Positions 44,418 to 52,857 of a stretch of DNA of 64,000 bases are shown here, piece after piece. How positions within the stretch are numbered: the first letter of the stretch is position 1; each line of letters opens with the position of its first letter. The position numbers and the translations under genes were made by a program. The DNA is from Winogradskyella ouciana. Its GTDB lineage: Bacteria > Bacteroidota > Bacteroidia > Flavobacteriales > Flavobacteriaceae. The DNA lies in NCBI RefSeq assembly GCF_009709615.1, contig NZ_WJYA01000005.1, positions 186,001-250,000 of the forward strand. The letters run 5' to 3'. The notes beneath the pieces were generated by a model. The model worked only from the letters and a program-made list of their open reading frames with translations. It searched no databases and was not told the DNA's origin.

Positions 44418-45419
44418 TTATGGTACTTCAATCTCGTTTACAATCTTGTTTATGATGTCTTCTGAAGTCACATTTTCTGCTTCCGCTTCGTAAGTGATGC
44501 CTATTCTATGACGTAGAACATCATGCACAACTGCACGAACATCCTCAGGAATCACATAACCTCTTCGCTTTATGAACGCATAGCATTTTGCAGCAGTCGC
44601 CAAATTGATACTACCACGAGGTGATGCACCAAATGATATCAATGGCTTTAAACTTGGAAGTTTATACTTTTCAGGATAACGTGTGGCGAAAACAATATCT
44701 AGAATATATTTTTCAATTTTTTCATCCATGTAAACTTCTCTAACCGCCTCTTGTGCGCTTAAAATCTGAGCCGTAGAAACCACTGGATTTACTTTTTCAT
44801 AAGCTCCTTTTAGATTGGCTCTTACGATTAGTTGCTCCTCATCTAGTTTTGGATAATCAATTACAGTTTTTAGCATAAAACGATCCACCTGTGCTTCTGG
44901 TAATGGATAAGTTCCTTCTTGCTCAACAGGGTTTTGGGTAGCCATTACCAAGAATGGTTTGTCCAGTACAAATGTTTCGTCACCAATAGTCACCTGTTTT
45001 TCTTGCATAGCCTCCAACAAAGCAGATTGCACTTTTGCTGGTGCTCTGTTGATCTCATCCGCTAAAACGAAGTTGGCGAAGATCGGCCCTTTCTTAATTG
45101 AAAAATCATTTTCTTTTATATTGTAGATTAAGGTACCAACAACATCTGCCGGTAATAAATCTGGTGTAAACTGAATTCTACTAAAACTGGCATCAATAGC
45201 TTTAGACAAGGTATTAATGGCTAAAGTTTTTGCCAAGCCAGGAACACCTTCTAACAAAATATGACCTTGACCAAGCAAACCAATGAGCAAACGCTCAACC
45301 ATGTGTTTTTGTCCAACAATGACCTTATTCATTTCTAAGGTAAGTAGGTCAACAAAGGCACTTTCTTTTTCTATCTTTTCATTAATCGATTTAATATCAA
45401 TTGTACTCGCTTCTTCCAT
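44418..45419 (-). CDS. MoxR family AAA+ ATPase
   Basis: 333 aa. Walker A GVPGLAKT (residues 58-65), Walker B VLADEINRAPAKVQSALLEAMQE, sensor 1 MATQNPVEQEGTYPLPEAQVDRF and sensor 2 SPRGSINLATAAK. MoxR ATPases act as chaperone-like activators of VWA proteins, here the Bat proteins encoded downstream. First gene of the operon; a possible promoter on the reverse strand has TAGTTTCG near 45442-45449 (7 of 8). Confidence 0.94.
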   Translation of the reverse strand: MEEASTIDIKSINEKIEKESAFVDLLTLEMNKVIVGQKHMVERLLIGLLGQGHILLEGVPGLAKTLAINTLSKAIDASFSRIQFTPDLLPADVVGTLIYNIKENDFSIKKGPIFANFVLADEINRAPAKVQSALLEAMQEKQVTIGDETFVLDKPFLVMATQNPVEQEGTYPLPEAQVDRFMLKTVIDYPKLDEEQLIVRANLKGAYEKVNPVVSTAQILSAQEAVREVYMDEKIEKYILDIVFATRYPEKYKLPSLKPLISFGASPRGSINLATAAKCYAFIKRRGYVIPEDVRAVVHDVLRHRIGITYEAEAENVTSEDIINKIVNEIEVP

Positions 45420-45512
45420 TTTTTTAAGGGTTTAAGAACGAAACTATTATAATAATTTTTTCGAGGTTGCAAAATGTTAAAATTTTTCGGGAGTTGCTGT
45501 TAACAATTGGTT

Positions 45513-45551
45513 AAAAAAAAAGCGCATAGTTCTAATGAACTTGCGCTTTTC
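45513..45551 (-). terminator. Terminator of the DUF4382 lipoprotein gene
   Basis: On the reverse strand AAAAGCGCA ... TGCGCTTTT with an inner GTTC/GAAC pair is followed by a T-run. It also insulates the Bat operon from the upstream gene. Confidence 0.8.
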
Positions 45552-45570
45552 TATAAACTCTTAAATAATG

Positions 45571-46377
45571 CTACTCTAGCGTGATTGTGCCCAAATTTGT
45601 GGTTTCTCCAATAACTATCTCAACATCTTCAATTATTACTGCATTTAACATGGAATCATTATCTGGAGTAATTGTTACTGTATAAACTCCTGGTGACAAT
45701 CCTAAAATTTGAAAATTCCCTGAATCATCTGTAAGTGTTGATGCGGTTTCAATTCCGTTTGTTGCTTCTACAGCAACTACCACATCCGCAGGTAATACAG
45801 TACCTGACAAACTACCTGAGTTGACTTCTAAACTTGCTCTTAAGACAGGCTTTAAGTTAATATTCCCTGAATTACCAGCCATCACTATGGATTCGTCAGC
45901 ATCAAAATCTAATATAAAATCATAGTTAAGACCAGCAACAATCTCTTGATTGACCATTATTTTTAAGCCTGATTGTTGTGCGCTTGGTGTATTTAAATGA
46001 CGTGGTTCTGTTTCGCCTTCTAAGACAACAGAATTATCATCTCCCAAAACTAATCGTATCTGTTTAAGAAGACCAGCTTCAATTTCTTCATTATCTACAA
46101 GTTCTAAACTTACACCACCAGTCAATTCCAATAAGTCGTATACACCAGGATTAATAATTCCTATTGATTGCCATCCATTTTCGTCATCATCACTTTCACC
46201 ATCATACTTCACCATAACATCTACAACCTCTATAAATACATGCTCATAATCACCAGGCTCATCCACTAATTTTACGGATAGTCTTGCAGTACCATCATTA
46301 CTTGATTCGTCAGAATTATTACAGGAAAAGGTAAATATTGCTATAAGTAGAAGCAATGTTTGTTTTAAATATTTCAT
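45571..46377 (-). CDS. DUF4382 lipoprotein with carboxypeptidase-like regulatory domain
   Basis: 268 aa. Lipoprotein signal ending TFSC (Cys19). The DUF4382 domain (residues about 30-185) has LSVKLVDEPGDYEHVFIEVVDV and LLELTGGVSLELVDNEEIEAGLLKQIRLVLGDDN. The C-terminal 80 residues (GTVLPADVVVAVEATNGIE, then DDSGNFQILGLSPGVYTVTI) form a carboxypeptidase-type beta-sandwich. Probably outer-membrane or surface located; function unknown. Its neighbour upstream is a shorter relative. Confidence 0.9.
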   Translation of the reverse strand: MKYLKQTLLLLIAIFTFSCNNSDESSNDGTARLSVKLVDEPGDYEHVFIEVVDVMVKYDGESDDDENGWQSIGIINPGVYDLLELTGGVSLELVDNEEIEAGLLKQIRLVLGDDNSVVLEGETEPRHLNTPSAQQSGLKIMVNQEIVAGLNYDFILDFDADESIVMAGNSGNINLKPVLRASLEVNSGSLSGTVLPADVVVAVEATNGIETASTLTDDSGNFQILGLSPGVYTVTITPDNDSMLNAVIIEDVEIVIGETTNLGTITLE

Positions 46378-46479
46378 GATTTTTTAGATTTTAAGGTTAC
46401 ATGTAGATATACGCACCTAATGTGTATTTAGACGTCTTAATCTAATAGTTTCTGATCAGAATAGTATTAAGCTTTAGTT

Positions 46480-46516
46480 AAAAAAACAAAGAGCAACACC
46501 GTAGTATTGCTCTTTT
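46480..46516 (-). terminator. Terminator of the second DUF4382-type gene
   Basis: Reverse strand AAAGAGCAATAC and GTGTTGCTCTTT form a stem around CTACG, with a T-run following. Confidence 0.78.
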
Positions 46517-46543
46517 ATCTTCGTTAATTACGGATTAGGATAA

Positions 46544-47107
46544 TTAATATTCATATTGTCGTATTGAGGTATATAATTTTGGGTTAAAAACCATTATGTT
46601 TTCTTCGTCATTGAAACTTATGGATGAATCAATATCCAAATCAATCACAAACTCGTAGCTTCTGTTGGAAATCAATTCTGACTTTACCAAATTTGAAGGT
46701 GTTGCATTACCTAAGTTCTCCACTTCCAAACTCATCAATAAGCCATTGACATCCATAAAATTGTTATCGCCTAGCACCAACCTTATTTCATGTATAAAGG
46801 TGGATTCGATTTCTATATGGTCTACCAGCAATAAAGCGGAATCCTCATTTAAATTACATGCATTATAAGTTCCTTGATTAATGGCATTAAGACTCATCCA
46901 TGCATTGGGTTCATTATCGTCTTCTTTTACTTTAAACTGAACATCTTCAATATCTATAAAAACTTTATCATGTTCTTGCGATGTGCTTTTTAACTTTACC
47001 GTAATACTGGTGAACTCAGCATTAACATCGTCTTTTGTACAACTGGTGAAACAGATTAAAAGAAAAAAGGAATAAAGTAACGGGTTAATAGCTTGTAAAT
47101 GTTTCAT
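46544..47107 (-). CDS. DUF4382-like lipoprotein
   Basis: 187 aa from the ATG at 47105-47107, which gives a good lipoprotein signal ending FTSC (Cys23) followed by the acidic TKDD (such a start may favour surface export in Bacteroidetes, inference). The body parallels the downstream gene: ITVKLKSTSQEHDKVFIDIEDVQ, NACNLNEDSALLLVDHIEIES, FIHEIRLVLGDNN, and RSYEFVIDLDIDSSI, so it is a paralogue without the C-terminal carboxypeptidase-like module. It has its own terminator. Confidence 0.87.
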   Translation of the reverse strand: MKHLQAINPLLYSFFLLICFTSCTKDDVNAEFTSITVKLKSTSQEHDKVFIDIEDVQFKVKEDDNEPNAWMSLNAINQGTYNACNLNEDSALLLVDHIEIESTFIHEIRLVLGDNNFMDVNGLLMSLEVENLGNATPSNLVKSELISNRSYEFVIDLDIDSSISFNDEENIMVFNPKLYTSIRQYEY

Positions 47108-47211
47108 GATTTGAGGTATGGAATAATTACATAACAAGAATACCGTAATCTTATGGTTTTGAGTATTTTTATACACCAATTGCATAAAAACCAATATAAA
47201 CCGAAAAAAAA

Positions 47212-48075
47212 GTGAGATATTCTCGATTAATTGCAGGTACTATGACCTGGGGAAGCTGGGGAAAACAGCTCTCGAAAAAAGAAATGGACGCTTTAATGCA
47301 CCATTGTATTACCAATAACATTACTACTTTTGACCATGCAGATATTTACGGTGCCTACACCACTGAAGCGGATTTTGGAAAAGCTTTTATAGACTCTGGA
47401 ATTAAGCGCGAAGATATTCAACTGATTTCTAAATGTGGTATTCAGTATCTCAGCGACAATCGAAACAACAAGGTTAAACATTACGACTACAGCAAGGAAT
47501 ATATTATCTGGTCGGTTGAGGAATCACTAAAGAATTTAAACACAGAGTATTTGGATTTATTACTGTTACACAGACCTAGTCCATTGATGGTTGCCGAGGA
47601 CATTGCAGAAGCGATTTCAATTCTAAAAAAAGATGGAAAGATCAGAGATTTTGGAGTATCTAATTTTACACCATCTCAAATGGATATGATCAGTCTTCGT
47701 ATGGATGTTGATGTCAATCAGATTGAATTTTCACTAACGCAACATTCCGCAATGCACAATGGTACTTTGGACTATATGACCACTTGTGGCATAAAGCCCA
47801 TGGCTTGGTCACCATTGGGCTCAGTTTTTAGAGAAGACAATGAACAAACCAGGCGTATTCATAAACAGCTAGGTGGGTTGATGGATAAGTATAATGCCAC
47901 TGAGGACCAATTGTTATTGGCTTGGATAATGAAACATCCTGCTGGGATTCATCCTGTGGTTGGGACCACAAATAAAAAGCGATTAACACAAGCCGTAGAA
48001 GCCTCAAAAATTGAACTTGAATTAGAGGATTGGTTTTTGATTTTGGTGGCAAGTCAAGGGCATAAGGTGCCATAA
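47212..48075 (+). CDS. Aldo/keto reductase (YdhF-like)
   Basis: 287 aa, NADPH-dependent (family). The catalytic tetrad is visible: Asp and Tyr in FDHADIYGAY, Lys in LISKCGI, and His in LLLHRPSP. The nucleotide-binding part has VVGTTNKKRLTQAVEA. The start is GTG at 47212 (MRYSRLIAGTMTWG), matching the family start. Substrate unknown. Its tail is followed by a repeat block. Confidence 0.93.
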   Translation: MRYSRLIAGTMTWGSWGKQLSKKEMDALMHHCITNNITTFDHADIYGAYTTEADFGKAFIDSGIKREDIQLISKCGIQYLSDNRNNKVKHYDYSKEYIIWSVEESLKNLNTEYLDLLLLHRPSPLMVAEDIAEAISILKKDGKIRDFGVSNFTPSQMDMISLRMDVDVNQIEFSLTQHSAMHNGTLDYMTTCGIKPMAWSPLGSVFREDNEQTRRIHKQLGGLMDKYNATEDQLLLAWIMKHPAGIHPVVGTTNKKRLTQAVEASKIELELEDWFLILVASQGHKVP

Positions 48076-48113
48076 GTCCCTTTGTCCTATGGACATTTCC
48101 TAAAAGGGGAAAA
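48076..48113. repeat. Dispersed repeat GTCCTATGGACATTTCC...GGGGAAAA
   Basis: GTCCTATGGAC is a near-perfect palindrome and TTTCC-TAAAAG-GGGAAA a second hairpin. It begins right after the aldo/keto reductase stop codon. Confidence 0.55.
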
Positions 48114-48175
48114 GTTGGCAGTGCTCTGTTGCAGTCTAGTTTTGGCATCATCGAGAAAATAAGAACTACAAAACC

Positions 48176-48808
48176 ATGAAGAGAACTGAGCTAAAGCCCA
48201 AGTGGGTTGATTTAGTTTCAAATTATACCGATAAAAAAGCAATTGTTGCTTCGCTTTGGAAAGATATTGTAGATCATTATTCCAATACAAATAGATATTA
48301 CCACAATCTCGATCACATTCAAAATATGCTGAGTCAAGCAGAAGACTTTAAAAGCCATATAGAGGATTATGATGTTTTAGTTTTCGCCATCTGGTATCAT
48401 GACATTATTTACAAATCCACTAAAAAGGATAACGAAGTAAAAAGTGCACTTTTCGCCAAAAAAGCTTTAAAATCATTGAATTTTAATGAAAAAAGGATTG
48501 AAAACATTGAAAATTTGATTATTTCGACTAAAAAGCATCAAATCATTTTAGATGAAAATGATGATAATGCCTATCTTTTGGATTTTGATTCATCAATTCT
48601 AGGGAGTGATTGGAAAACCTATCAAAATTATACACAACAAATCAGAAAGGAATATAAAATCTATCCTGAATTTATGTATAAGCCAGGGAGAAAAAAAGTG
48701 CTTCAACATTTTTTAGAACGTGAAACGTTGTATTTTACAGAAGTATATCAGGATAAGTTTGAAACTCAAGCTAGAGAGAATATAATAAAAGAATTAAAGC
48801 TATTATAA
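48176..48808 (+). CDS. HD-domain protein (predicted metal-dependent phosphohydrolase)
   Basis: 210 aa. RYYHNLDHI and FAIWYHDIIY supply the His and His-Asp ligands of an HD-type metal site, and a later Asp is in LLDFDSSILG. Helical throughout. Such small proteins are annotated as predicted metal-dependent HD phosphohydrolases; the substrate is unknown. The start ATG at 48176 gives MKRTELKPKW; it is about 100 bp after the aldo/keto reductase. Confidence 0.88.
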   Translation: MKRTELKPKWVDLVSNYTDKKAIVASLWKDIVDHYSNTNRYYHNLDHIQNMLSQAEDFKSHIEDYDVLVFAIWYHDIIYKSTKKDNEVKSALFAKKALKSLNFNEKRIENIENLIISTKKHQIILDENDDNAYLLDFDSSILGSDWKTYQNYTQQIRKEYKIYPEFMYKPGRKKVLQHFLERETLYFTEVYQDKFETQARENIIKELKLL

Positions 48809-48810
48809 AA

Positions 48811-48836
48811 AGTCCTCTTTGGGGATTTATGGGCTT
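48811..48836. repeat. Repeat AGTCCTCTTTGGGGATTTATGGGCTT at a start codon
   Basis: A short CT/GG-rich imperfect hairpin ending exactly at the ATG of the AlbA_2 gene. Confidence 0.45.
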
Positions 48837-49970
48837 ATGATCAATAAACGCCTACTCATTAAAAACCTACTTGCTCACAACGATGAGAACAGTTTCTATG
48901 ATAAAAAACGAAAGATTGACATTAGCCATAAAGAAGGTAAGGCGAAGTTTTTAAAGCATATTTGCGCACTATCTAATAGTAATCCAAAAAACAATTCGTA
49001 TATCGTTATTGGTGTTGAAGACGAGGACAATAAAATTATTGGTGTCGATTTTTTTGATGACAGCAAAATTCAAAACCTCATCAATGCGTATTTAACCAAT
49101 CCACCTATTGTTCAGTACGAGAATATTCCATTTCCACATTTGCCAGATGACAAGGTCGTTGGTCTTGTTACCATTAGATCAATTGATAAAATCACCTCAC
49201 TAAGGAAAAATATATGGAAATACTATGGAGGCTCGGTATTTTTTAGGGATGGGAGTATGAGTATGCCAAAAGTTTTTGATGTTGAAATAAAAGACGTCAA
49301 CTCCGATATAGTTTCAGCTATTGAAAATCACGCACAAAACAATATTGAATTGACACTCGATGGTGTGTTTGACTTTATGAACAAACGTCAAGATTTCAAC
49401 CCTCAGTATAGGGTCTTTAAAGAGTATTTTGTGTTATGCTGGTCAGGGCAAAAAAAATACGTTAAGGATGAAGTATTTTATTCTCGCGTAGATATAGAAT
49501 TGATAAATGAACAAGTTAGGCTGTTTTATTCTGCTCTAGATGAGGTTTCCATTTCTTATAATAAAGACTCGTTTAAGATTGTAGAATACGTTAGACTTGG
49601 TCTTCAACAATCTCATAAGTATTATAAGCTCGAAGAAAAAATCATTCATTTTGATGATAATGCCAATTATTCCATAGAAGCAAATCTCATTTTTGAGCCA
49701 CCGCAATTTGATAAAAAAATACTCCATCATATTTATAACACCAACAATGTTATTCTTGCAAAACTTGAAAAAGGTGTTAGGCTCGCCAATCATGAGATTG
49801 TTGATTTAGAAAATTTAGCTGCCAGTTACCTAATTTGTTATCTCAATGGCTTTGACGATGCTTTGCTAAAGTTAGAATCTGCTAAGCCATATATAAAAGG
49901 CTATAATTCTGAACTCTACAGGTCTTACAAAGAAACCATTAGGATTCTGCGGAAAGTGAAGTATAATTAG
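48837..49970 (+). CDS. AlbA_2 (Schlafen AAA_4-like) domain protein
   Basis: 377 aa. The ATG at 48837 (MINKRLLIKNLLAHNDENSF) is preferred; an earlier TTG lies within a repeat. Residues about 25-165 are an AlbA_2/Schlafen-type domain: KRKIDISHKEGKAKFLKHI, YIVIGVEDEDNKIIGV, and GSVFFRDGSMSMPK. The remaining 200 residues are a largely helical region, with no known domain seen. Members of this family are often regulators or RNA/DNA binders; the role here is unknown. A hairpin terminator follows. Confidence 0.85.
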   Translation: MINKRLLIKNLLAHNDENSFYDKKRKIDISHKEGKAKFLKHICALSNSNPKNNSYIVIGVEDEDNKIIGVDFFDDSKIQNLINAYLTNPPIVQYENIPFPHLPDDKVVGLVTIRSIDKITSLRKNIWKYYGGSVFFRDGSMSMPKVFDVEIKDVNSDIVSAIENHAQNNIELTLDGVFDFMNKRQDFNPQYRVFKEYFVLCWSGQKKYVKDEVFYSRVDIELINEQVRLFYSALDEVSISYNKDSFKIVEYVRLGLQQSHKYYKLEEKIIHFDDNANYSIEANLIFEPPQFDKKILHHIYNTNNVILAKLEKGVRLANHEIVDLENLAASYLICYLNGFDDALLKLESAKPYIKGYNSELYRSYKETIRILRKVKYN

Positions 49971-50130
49971 GTTCGTCGAATTTATTGAATATTTTATCCT
50001 TGATTTCTGCATCTTATCGAAGTACCTACAAAAACACTACAGATTATACATTTTTTTCGACCATTCATCAAAAATTTTAAGGACAAAGCAAAATATCTTG
50101 CATCTTTGATATGCTATTAATCAATTATAT

Positions 50131-50178
50131 AACCTTGTTTCACTATTGCAAATGCAAAAACTGAAACGAGGTTTTTTT
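50131..50178 (+). terminator. Rho-independent terminator after the AlbA_2 gene
   Basis: AACCTTGTTTCA pairs with TGAAACGAGGTT (one G-T pair), followed by a T-run. Confidence 0.78.
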
Positions 50179-50180
50179 GT

Positions 50181-51368
50181 TTAAATAAAGTTTAAGGTTT
50201 TTTGTTTTGAATTGATAATTCCTTCCGTAGAAACATTCATCCATTTAGACAATACGGTTGCATAAACTGATCTAAAGTCAATTTCATATTTTAAATCCCC
50301 ATTTGTATCTAAATCACTGAGGCTTGCCAAGCTATTGTAGAATCCTGCCTTTTTTAGATTCTTGCCTATGATAAACACATTATTAGCGGCTCCGTGGTCT
50401 GTACCATTTGCTGCGTTTTGTTTAACACGCCTTCCAAATTCAGAAAAGGTTAAAATCAATGTGTCATTAAAAGTTCCGTTTTGTTTTAAGTCCTTTACAA
50501 AGGCCGAGACGCTTTCTGCATATTGTTTTAATAGCCTTGCTTGTTTATTTTGCTGATTGGCGTGCGTATCAAAGCCGCCTAACGAAGTATAGAACACTTT
50601 GGTTTCTAAACCAGAGTTGATAAACTGTGCCACATTTTTAAGTTGTTTGGCAAATTTATTCTGAGGATACTCTTGTTGAGACAACCTCACTTTGGTGTTT
50701 TCGTAAATATACTTGGCAGAAGATTTGGCCTCTATCAAAGTTTGGTAGAGATAACCCAAATTGTGTTCACTTAAATGCGCATCGTTGTAATGGTTAAGCA
50801 CATTCTTAAAATAAGGGTCTTTAGCCGTTCTGTATAAAACTTTATAATCATTTGTGGCAATACCATTAAAATGCTCGCCTTTCATTGCTAGACTTAATTG
50901 CTCGTCCATTTCAATGGCGTTGTATGGTTTTTTACCATGCGCATCGAGATAACGTCCCAGCCAACCACTCTGCAAATACTCGTCAGAATCACTGGCTGTT
51001 TGCCAAATATCCATGGATCTAAAATGAGAACGCACAGGATTTGGGTAACCTACGTTATTTAAAATGGATAGTTCACCATTGTCGTACAGCGCTCTTAATG
51101 GTGATAAACTCGAGTGAAAGCCTAAATCATCATTCAGCTTTATGATGTCTTTTGTTATAGCTAAGCGTGGTCTGGCATTGTAATAAATATCGTTATTGTG
51201 TGGAATAATAGTATTTAATCCGTCGTTACCACCAGCAAGCTGAACAATAACCAATCGTTTGTAACCCAATTGTGCGGCAGCTACAGACTCAAAGGCCTTT
51301 ACAAAACTTGGCACAAAGAACAAGCTGCTCGCCAATGCTGAATCTTTTATAAATTTTCTTCTATCCAT
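50181..51368 (-). CDS. DUF1501 protein
   Basis: 395 aa from the ATG at 51366-51368 (MDRRKFIKDSALASSLFF). This N-terminus resembles a Tat-type signal (DRRKF rather than the standard RR) followed by a hydrophobic stretch. The body has LVIVQLAGGNDGLNTIIP, SHFRSMDIWQTA, SLGGFDTHANQ and LTFSEFGRRV...GTDHGAANNVF, the DUF1501 features (related to the alkaline phosphatase/sulfatase fold). Function unknown. It follows the DUF1800 gene after 2 bp, the usual pairing. Confidence 0.9.
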   Translation of the reverse strand: MDRRKFIKDSALASSLFFVPSFVKAFESVAAAQLGYKRLVIVQLAGGNDGLNTIIPHNNDIYYNARPRLAITKDIIKLNDDLGFHSSLSPLRALYDNGELSILNNVGYPNPVRSHFRSMDIWQTASDSDEYLQSGWLGRYLDAHGKKPYNAIEMDEQLSLAMKGEHFNGIATNDYKVLYRTAKDPYFKNVLNHYNDAHLSEHNLGYLYQTLIEAKSSAKYIYENTKVRLSQQEYPQNKFAKQLKNVAQFINSGLETKVFYTSLGGFDTHANQQNKQARLLKQYAESVSAFVKDLKQNGTFNDTLILTFSEFGRRVKQNAANGTDHGAANNVFIIGKNLKKAGFYNSLASLSDLDTNGDLKYEIDFRSVYATVLSKWMNVSTEGIINSKQKTLNFI

Positions 51369-51370
51369 AA

Positions 51371-52744
51371 CTAACACATTTGGTATTCTGGTAATGACAT
51401 TAACTGAATGCAATAATCTTGTTTCGATTTTTTGCTTAGCGATTCTAGATAATCAGCCGTGCCTTTATTTAAGTTGCCTTGAATGATATATTCATGTAGG
51501 TTTTCTGTTTCAATAGAGTTGAAATTGTCCAAGAAAGCTTCCCAGTTTGGCAAAGTCTTAAAAGGCAATTTATCTTTGCTTCGCTTAAAGTATTTCTCTC
51601 TAAAACTGTCATTGAAATCACCATGCTCTTTTAGTGAAATAACAGCATTGTTAAACAACAACGATGCTAGTTTTAACCTAACCATAATAGTATTAGCATC
51701 TATCCATGCCTTATCGCCTTTCCATCCTGCTACGTTTGGCGGATCCAATAAGGTTTGCCCGAGAAGTTTTTGAATTTTTATAAGATCTTTTTTATTCTCA
51801 AATTCAACAGGAATGGTATTTGCCATACCTACCAAAAACTCAATTGGTGATTTTATTTTCGCTCCTATATTTACTTCATCATAAAACCAGTCTGACATAA
51901 ATACGAAGCGTATTAGGTTTTCGATATTATAATCCTTAAAAAACACATCTGCCATAGCTTCAATATGGTTTTTATTGGGTACTGGATTTACAAAATAGCG
52001 ATAGATTTTATCTGAGATGAATAGTGCACATTGTTTGTTTTCCAATATAATATCGATTATATCGTCACCATCAAACTTACCTATATGGCCTAAAAATGTT
52101 TTGGATTCATTGTCATGCTGAAACTCTCTAAGTCTAAAATTCCCTTCAAAATCATGATTATAACCTGTAAATGCCCTTGCACTTTCCTTAATATCTTTTT
52201 CGGAATATTGTCCTTCACCTAGAGTAAACAATTCCATCAACTCACGTGCAAAATTTTCGTTGGGTTTATGCTTTCTGTTTTGTTTTCCGTTTAAATACCT
52301 CAGCATGGCAGCTTCTTTAGAAATCGCTTTTACAAAGGCTCTAAAATCACCCAAGGCATAATATCTCAACGTATTATTGTATTGCTGTGCATATTTAGGG
52401 TTTCGATCTCTACACACAAAATGGTTAGCCCAAAACAAAGTCATGCGTTCTCTTAGTACCTCTTTTGGTTGTATTAACTGTTCAATCCATTTATAATTAA
52501 GTTCTAGTATAGACTTGATGTTTTTTTCATTGATTTCTTTGGCTAAGGATGGATATTTTTTAAAATCCATAGGATTGATCCCATCGAGATAAGACAGGTC
52601 TATATGTATGGGAGAAATGGCCTTAGAATTTACAAAAAGTGCATCCACAACATCCTTTCTGCTCTTAGAATTCGCAGTATACACTTTTGGCAGCATCCCG
52701 AAACCTGCACGCCAGTATAGATGCTGAAGTTCTTTTTGATTCAT
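51371..52744 (-). CDS. DUF1800 protein
   Basis: 457 aa. Family features: LYWRAGFGMLP at the start, MTLFWANHFVCRDRN, NENFARELMELFTLGEGQYSEKDIKESARAFTGY, and SPIEFLVGMANTI...PPNVAGWKGDKAW near the end. No signal peptide seen. DUF1800/DUF1501 pairs occur in many bacteria and are thought to be envelope-associated or exported, but their reaction is unknown. First gene of this pair. Confidence 0.9.
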   Translation of the reverse strand: MNQKELQHLYWRAGFGMLPKVYTANSKSRKDVVDALFVNSKAISPIHIDLSYLDGINPMDFKKYPSLAKEINEKNIKSILELNYKWIEQLIQPKEVLRERMTLFWANHFVCRDRNPKYAQQYNNTLRYYALGDFRAFVKAISKEAAMLRYLNGKQNRKHKPNENFARELMELFTLGEGQYSEKDIKESARAFTGYNHDFEGNFRLREFQHDNESKTFLGHIGKFDGDDIIDIILENKQCALFISDKIYRYFVNPVPNKNHIEAMADVFFKDYNIENLIRFVFMSDWFYDEVNIGAKIKSPIEFLVGMANTIPVEFENKKDLIKIQKLLGQTLLDPPNVAGWKGDKAWIDANTIMVRLKLASLLFNNAVISLKEHGDFNDSFREKYFKRSKDKLPFKTLPNWEAFLDNFNSIETENLHEYIIQGNLNKGTADYLESLSKKSKQDYCIQLMSLPEYQMC

Positions 52745-52799
52745 GTAAATTAGACTAAGTAAGGGCTTTATGGTTTAATTGCAACAATGATTATGCCTA

Positions 52800-52833
52800 A
52801 AAAAAAAGACCCTTTCATTATGAAACGGTCTTA
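52800..52833 (-). terminator. Terminator of the aldehyde dehydrogenase gene
   Basis: Reverse strand AAGACCGTTTCA / TGAAAGGGTCTT with a T-run following. Confidence 0.75.
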
Positions 52834-52857
52834 AATCACTTTTATTAAACCAATGCC

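Noticed and set aside
48819..48836. TTG start upstream of the AlbA_2 gene
   Set aside because: It lies in a repeat and adds residues before a good ATG start.
49971..50130. TAGGTTCGTCGAAT considered as part of a tRNA T-loop
   Set aside because: No acceptor stem, D-arm or anticodon arm could be paired around it.
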